Of a stretch of 64,000 nucleotides of DNA, positions 61,047 to 64,000 are shown in pieces (within the stretch, counting starts at the first letter, position 1; every line of letters starts with the position of its first letter). The position numbers and the translations under genes are program-made. Source of the stretch: Rhodoglobus sp. (GTDB taxonomy: Bacteria; Actinomycetota; Actinomycetes; Actinomycetales; Microbacteriaceae); the NCBI GenBank assembly GCA_025463605.1, contig JAODAV010000006.1, positions 92,530 to 156,529 of the forward strand. Reading direction: 5' to 3'. Below the pieces are notes generated by a model. It worked only from the letters and a program-made list of their open reading frames with translations, did no database searches and was not told the DNA's origin.

Positions 61047-62420
61047 TTATCCCGCATACACGAAGTCGGCACCCAGCAGGTCGAGCTTGTCGATGAAGTG
61101 CTCGTAACCGCGGCTGATGATGCCGATATTGGTGACCGTTGAGGTGCCCTCAGCGGTCAGCGCGGCGATGAGGTGACTGAATCCGCCGCGCAGGTCGGGA
61201 ATCTCGATATCGGCGCCGTGCAGCGGCGTGGGTCCGTTGATGACGGCGGCCTGCTCGAGGGGGCGGCGCGGAACCCGGCGACTGATCGACTCGAGCCCAT
61301 CCTTGTGCACGACGATATCCGCGCCCATCTCGATGAGCGCATCCGTGAATCCGAAACGGTTCTCGTACACGGTCTCGTGCACGACCGAGCGGCCTGAAGC
61401 CTTGGTGAGCGCGACGATGAGCGGCTGCTGCCAATCCGTCATGAAACCCGGATGCACATCCGTCTCCACGACGACCGGCTTGAGCGGCCCGCCCGGGTGG
61501 TAGAACCGAATGCCGTCCTCGTGGATGTCGAACGCGCCGCCCACTTTGCGGAAGATGTTGAGGAACGTCATGAGCTCCTGCTGCTTCGCGCCGCCCACGA
61601 AGATGTCGCCTTCGGTGGCGAGCGCGGCGGATGCCCAGCTCGCGGCCTCGTTGCGGTCGAACAGCGCCCTGTGGTCGTAACCCTCGAGCTTCTCGACGCC
61701 CTCGATGAAGATCACGCGGTTGGGCTCGACGTTGATGATCGCGCCCATCTTCTGCAGGATCGCGATGAGGTCCATGATCTCGGGCTCGATGGCCGCGTTG
61801 CGCAACTCGGTCGTGCCCCTCGCGAGCGTCGCCGTGAGCAGCACTTGCTCGGTCGCGCCCACGCTCGGGTAGGGCAGCTCGATGTCGGCGCCCTGGAGGC
61901 CGTTGGGCGCGGTGAGGCGGATGCCCTCGTAGCTCTTGTGCACGATCGCCCCGAACGCGCGCAGCGCGTCGAGGTGGAAGTTGATGGGTCGGTCGCCGAT
62001 GCGGCAGCCGCCGAGGTCGGGGATGAGCGCCTCACCCAGGCGGTGCAGCAGCGGCCCGCAGAACAGGATCGGGATGCGGCTCGAACCGGCGAGCGCGTCG
62101 ATCTGCGCGAAGTGGGCCTTGAGCACATTGCTCGGGTCGAGGACCAGCGTGCCGTCGCCGTCGTTGTGCACGGAGACGCCGTAGGCCTCGAGCATGCCCG
62201 TGACCACTCCCACGTCACTGATGTCGGGGACATCGCGAAGGGTGCTGGGAGTGTCGGCCAGCAGGGCGGCGACCATCGCTTTCGTCGCGAGGTTCTTGGC
62301 CCCGCGGATCTCGATGCGACCGCGTAACGGCTTTCCGCCGTTGATGACGATCTTGTCTGAAACGAGTCCCACCCTCTCTGCTGCCTTTTGGGCATCCTTG
62401 GTAAGAGAACTCATACTCAC
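61047..62420 (-). CDS. murA: UDP-N-acetylglucosamine 1-carboxyvinyltransferase
   Basis: MurA transfers enolpyruvate to UDP-GlcNAc, the first peptidoglycan step. The 457-residue protein has the catalytic Cys139 in LGGCRIGDRPINFH, so it should be fosfomycin sensitive. RGAKNLATKAMVAALL is the N-terminal substrate loop. About 20 extra residues precede the usual start. It is followed by plsC after 6 bp. Confidence 0.95.
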   Translation of the reverse strand: MSMSSLTKDAQKAAERVGLVSDKIVINGGKPLRGRIEIRGAKNLATKAMVAALLADTPSTLRDVPDISDVGVVTGMLEAYGVSVHNDGDGTLVLDPSNVLKAHFAQIDALAGSSRIPILFCGPLLHRLGEALIPDLGGCRIGDRPINFHLDALRAFGAIVHKSYEGIRLTAPNGLQGADIELPYPSVGATEQVLLTATLARGTTELRNAAIEPEIMDLIAILQKMGAIINVEPNRVIFIEGVEKLEGYDHRALFDRNEAASWASAALATEGDIFVGGAKQQELMTFLNIFRKVGGAFDIHEDGIRFYHPGGPLKPVVVETDVHPGFMTDWQQPLIVALTKASGRSVVHETVYENRFGFTDALIEMGADIVVHKDGLESISRRVPRRPLEQAAVINGPTPLHGADIEIPDLRGGFSHLIAALTAEGTSTVTNIGIISRGYEHFIDKLDLLGADFVYAG

Positions 62421-62456
62421 CTCTGTTCTTGGGCCCGGGGGTTGTTCGGGGTGGGG

Positions 62457-63080
62457 CTATCTGGCGGGGAGTGTCGTGGGCCGCCAGCTTTCGCGGCGAG
62501 ACTCGAACTCCGTGATTTGTGCCTCATTGCGCAGGGTAAGACCGATGTCGTCCAGTCCTTCGAGCAAACGCCACCTAGTGTAATCATCGATCTCGAAAGC
62601 AAAGGTGGCCTTGCCAGCGGTCACCGTTTTAGCTAAGAGATCCACGGACACCTCTATTCCCGGGTGCTCATCGATCAGGAGCCAGAGCGTGGCGATGTCG
62701 GCTTCCGTGAGTTGGGCCGCCACAAGGCCTTGCTTGCCGGAGTTGCCACGGAAGATGTCGCCGAATCGAGCGCTCAGCACCGCCTGGAAGCCGTAGTCAC
62801 GCAGCGCCCACACGGCGTGCTCGCGGCTGGATCCGGTACCGAAATCCGGCCCAGCGACGAGAATTCGGGACTGCGATTCGGTCGTGCTGCGGTCGGTGAC
62901 GGCGAAGGGCTCGCGGTTGAGCACGAACTCGGGATCCTGTCGCCATGCGTAGAACAGGGCGTCGTCGAAACCGGTCTTCGTGATGCGCTTGAGGAACTCG
63001 GCCGGGATGATCTGGTCGGTGTCAACGTTGGAGCGCTGCAGCGGCACCGCAATTCCCGAAATGACGGAAATCTTGTCCAT
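62457..63080 (-). CDS. leuD: 3-isopropylmalate dehydratase small subunit
   Basis: LeuD is the swivel subunit of isopropylmalate isomerase in leucine synthesis. The 207-residue protein has [20 protein letters not shown] and the [18 protein letters not shown] loop. Its start shares the last base with leuC. It forms the enzyme with the [4Fe-4S] large subunit. Confidence 0.95.
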   Translation of the reverse strand: MDKISVISGIAVPLQRSNVDTDQIIPAEFLKRITKTGFDDALFYAWRQDPEFVLNREPFAVTDRSTTESQSRILVAGPDFGTGSSREHAVWALRDYGFQAVLSARFGDIFRGNSGKQGLVAAQLTEADIATLWLLIDEHPGIEVSVDLLAKTVTAGKATFAFEIDDYTRWRLLEGLDDIGLTLRNEAQITEFESRRESWRPTTLPAR

Positions 63081-64000
63081 CAGGCACCCGCCTGCGCGGT
63101 TTCGGGGCTCGCGCCGACCAAATCTCCGTCATTTCGGAAGGGAGCGGGCGGGCCCCCGTTCTCGAGATCCCACGGGGACGAGAGCGTGCCCCGGATGGCC
63201 GTGGCCGCCGCCACGAGCGGTGACACGAGGTGGGTGCGCCCGCCCTTGCCCTGCCTGCCCTCGAAGTTGCGGTTGGACGTCGAGGCACACCGCTCCCCCG
63301 GCGCGAGTTGGTCGGGATTCATGCCGAGGCACATGGAGCATCCGGCGAACCGCCATTCGGCGCCGAACTCCTGGACGATCTTGTCGATGCCCTCGGCCTC
63401 GGCCTCGATGCGCACGCGAGCCGAGCCCGGCACGACCAGCACGCGAACGTGGTCGGCCTTCTTGTGTCCCTTGATGATGGACGCGAATGCCCGCAGGTCT
63501 TCGATACGGGAGTTCGTGCACGAACCCATGAAGACGGCATCCACCCGGATGTCTTTCATCGGCGTGCCGGCCTCGAGGTCCATGTATTCGAGGGCGTGCT
63601 CGGCGGCGGCGCGATCGTTGGGGTCGGGGTAGCTCACAGGGTCGGGCACGGACTCGCTCAGCGAAACGCCCTGGCCGGGGTTGGTGCCCCACGTGACGAA
63701 CGGCTCGAGCTCGTTGGCATCGAGGAAGACCTCGGCGTCGAATACGGCGTCGTCGTCGGTTCGCAAGGTCTCCCAGTAGGCGACGGCGGCATCCCAGTCG
63801 GCACCCCGCGGTGCGTGCGGGCGGCCCGTGAGGTAGTCGTAGGTGACCTGGTCAGGCGCGACCATGCCCGCGCGAGCACCCGCCTCGATCGACATGTTGC
63901 AGATCGTCATGCGGCCCTCCATGGAGAGCGAGCGGATGGCGCTGCCGCGGTACTCGAGCACGTAGCCCTGCCCGCCGCCGGTGCCGATCTGGGCGATGAC
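63080..64000 (-). CDS. leuC: 3-isopropylmalate dehydratase large subunit (cut by window end)
   Basis: This is the C-terminal 306 residues or so of LeuC, the aconitase-fold large subunit. The [4Fe-4S] ligands are in [13 protein letters not shown] and [34 protein letters not shown] closes the active site. The gene start lies to the right of the window. It is directly followed by leuD. Confidence 0.95.
   Translation of the reverse strand, partial: VIAQIGTGGGQGYVLEYRGSAIRSLSMEGRMTICNMSIEAGARAGMVAPDQVTYDYLTGRPHAPRGADWDAAVAYWETLRTDDDAVFDAEVFLDANELEPFVTWGTNPGQGVSLSESVPDPVSYPDPNDRAAAEHALEYMDLEAGTPMKDIRVDAVFMGSCTNSRIEDLRAFASIIKGHKKADHVRVLVVPGSARVRIEAEAEGIDKIVQEFGAEWRFAGCSMCLGMNPDQLAPGERCASTSNRNFEGRQGKGGRTHLVSPLVAAATAIRGTLSSPWDLENGGPPAPFRNDGDLVGASPETAQAGA

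Noticed and set aside
1..64000. tRNA, rRNA or CRISPR features
   Set aside because: No T-loop plus cloverleaf, no rRNA stretch, and no regularly spaced repeats were found by eye.

Overview
The window is GC-rich, densely packed actinobacterial DNA. The gene families point to Microbacteriaceae or a close relative: a REP13E12-type DUF222/HNH pair, F420-dependent luciferase-like enzymes, an actinobacterial SOS box, and the order leuC-leuD-murA-plsC-gpsA-ddl-DUF3515-thiL-rsmD-recG-coaD-DUF177-rpmF-rnc-mutM-smc. That backbone runs from the right edge to about 12 kb, mostly on the minus strand. It is interrupted three times: a 2.8-kb decayed recombinase island between thiL and DUF3515 (54.8-57.6 kb), a 27-kb block between coaD and DUF177 (22.5-49.6 kb), and a 4.3-kb block between mutM and smc (15.6-19.9 kb).

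Left part (0-12 kb). After the end of a GH13 gene and a polytopic membrane protein comes a carbohydrate catabolic locus. It has an ABC importer (binding protein and two permeases), a Gfo/Idh/MocA dehydrogenase, an unknown protein, an aldo/keto reductase, a sugar isomerase-like TIM barrel, an ADP-ribosylglycohydrolase-family enzyme and a LacI-type regulator. Four copies of a 12-bp operator (TGAAACGNNTCA type) lie before the transcription units, so I infer one regulon.

Middle (22.5-31.2 kb). A minus-strand operon encodes a beta-ureidopropionase-like amidohydrolase, a dihydropyrimidinase, an LLM-family (F420/flavin) oxidoreductase, a NitT/TauT-type ABC importer with an NMT1/THI5-like binding protein, and a class III aminotransferase. 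This is the reductive pyrimidine route, but no dihydropyrimidine dehydrogenase is present. The LLM oxidoreductase occupies its place, which suggests F420H2-dependent pyrimidine reduction.

F420 functions follow: a putative F420-0 type ABC importer (31.5-34.3 kb) behind a leader that can fold, cofE and an LLM enzyme (41-43 kb), and an F420-dependent glucose-6-phosphate dehydrogenase (44.3-45.3 kb) that could regenerate F420H2. Between them are a MoxR/DUF58/transglutaminase operon and a DUF222-HNH gene with a perfect SOS box. A second DUF222-HNH gene at 46.3 kb has a degenerate SOS box at the same place.

Right part (47.8-64 kb). A TetR regulator and an alpha/beta hydrolase are divergent across two palindromic sites. 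Then come the housekeeping genes, the relic island and the start of the leucine operon (leuC is cut by the window edge). I saw no tRNA, rRNA, CRISPR array or insertion sequence.
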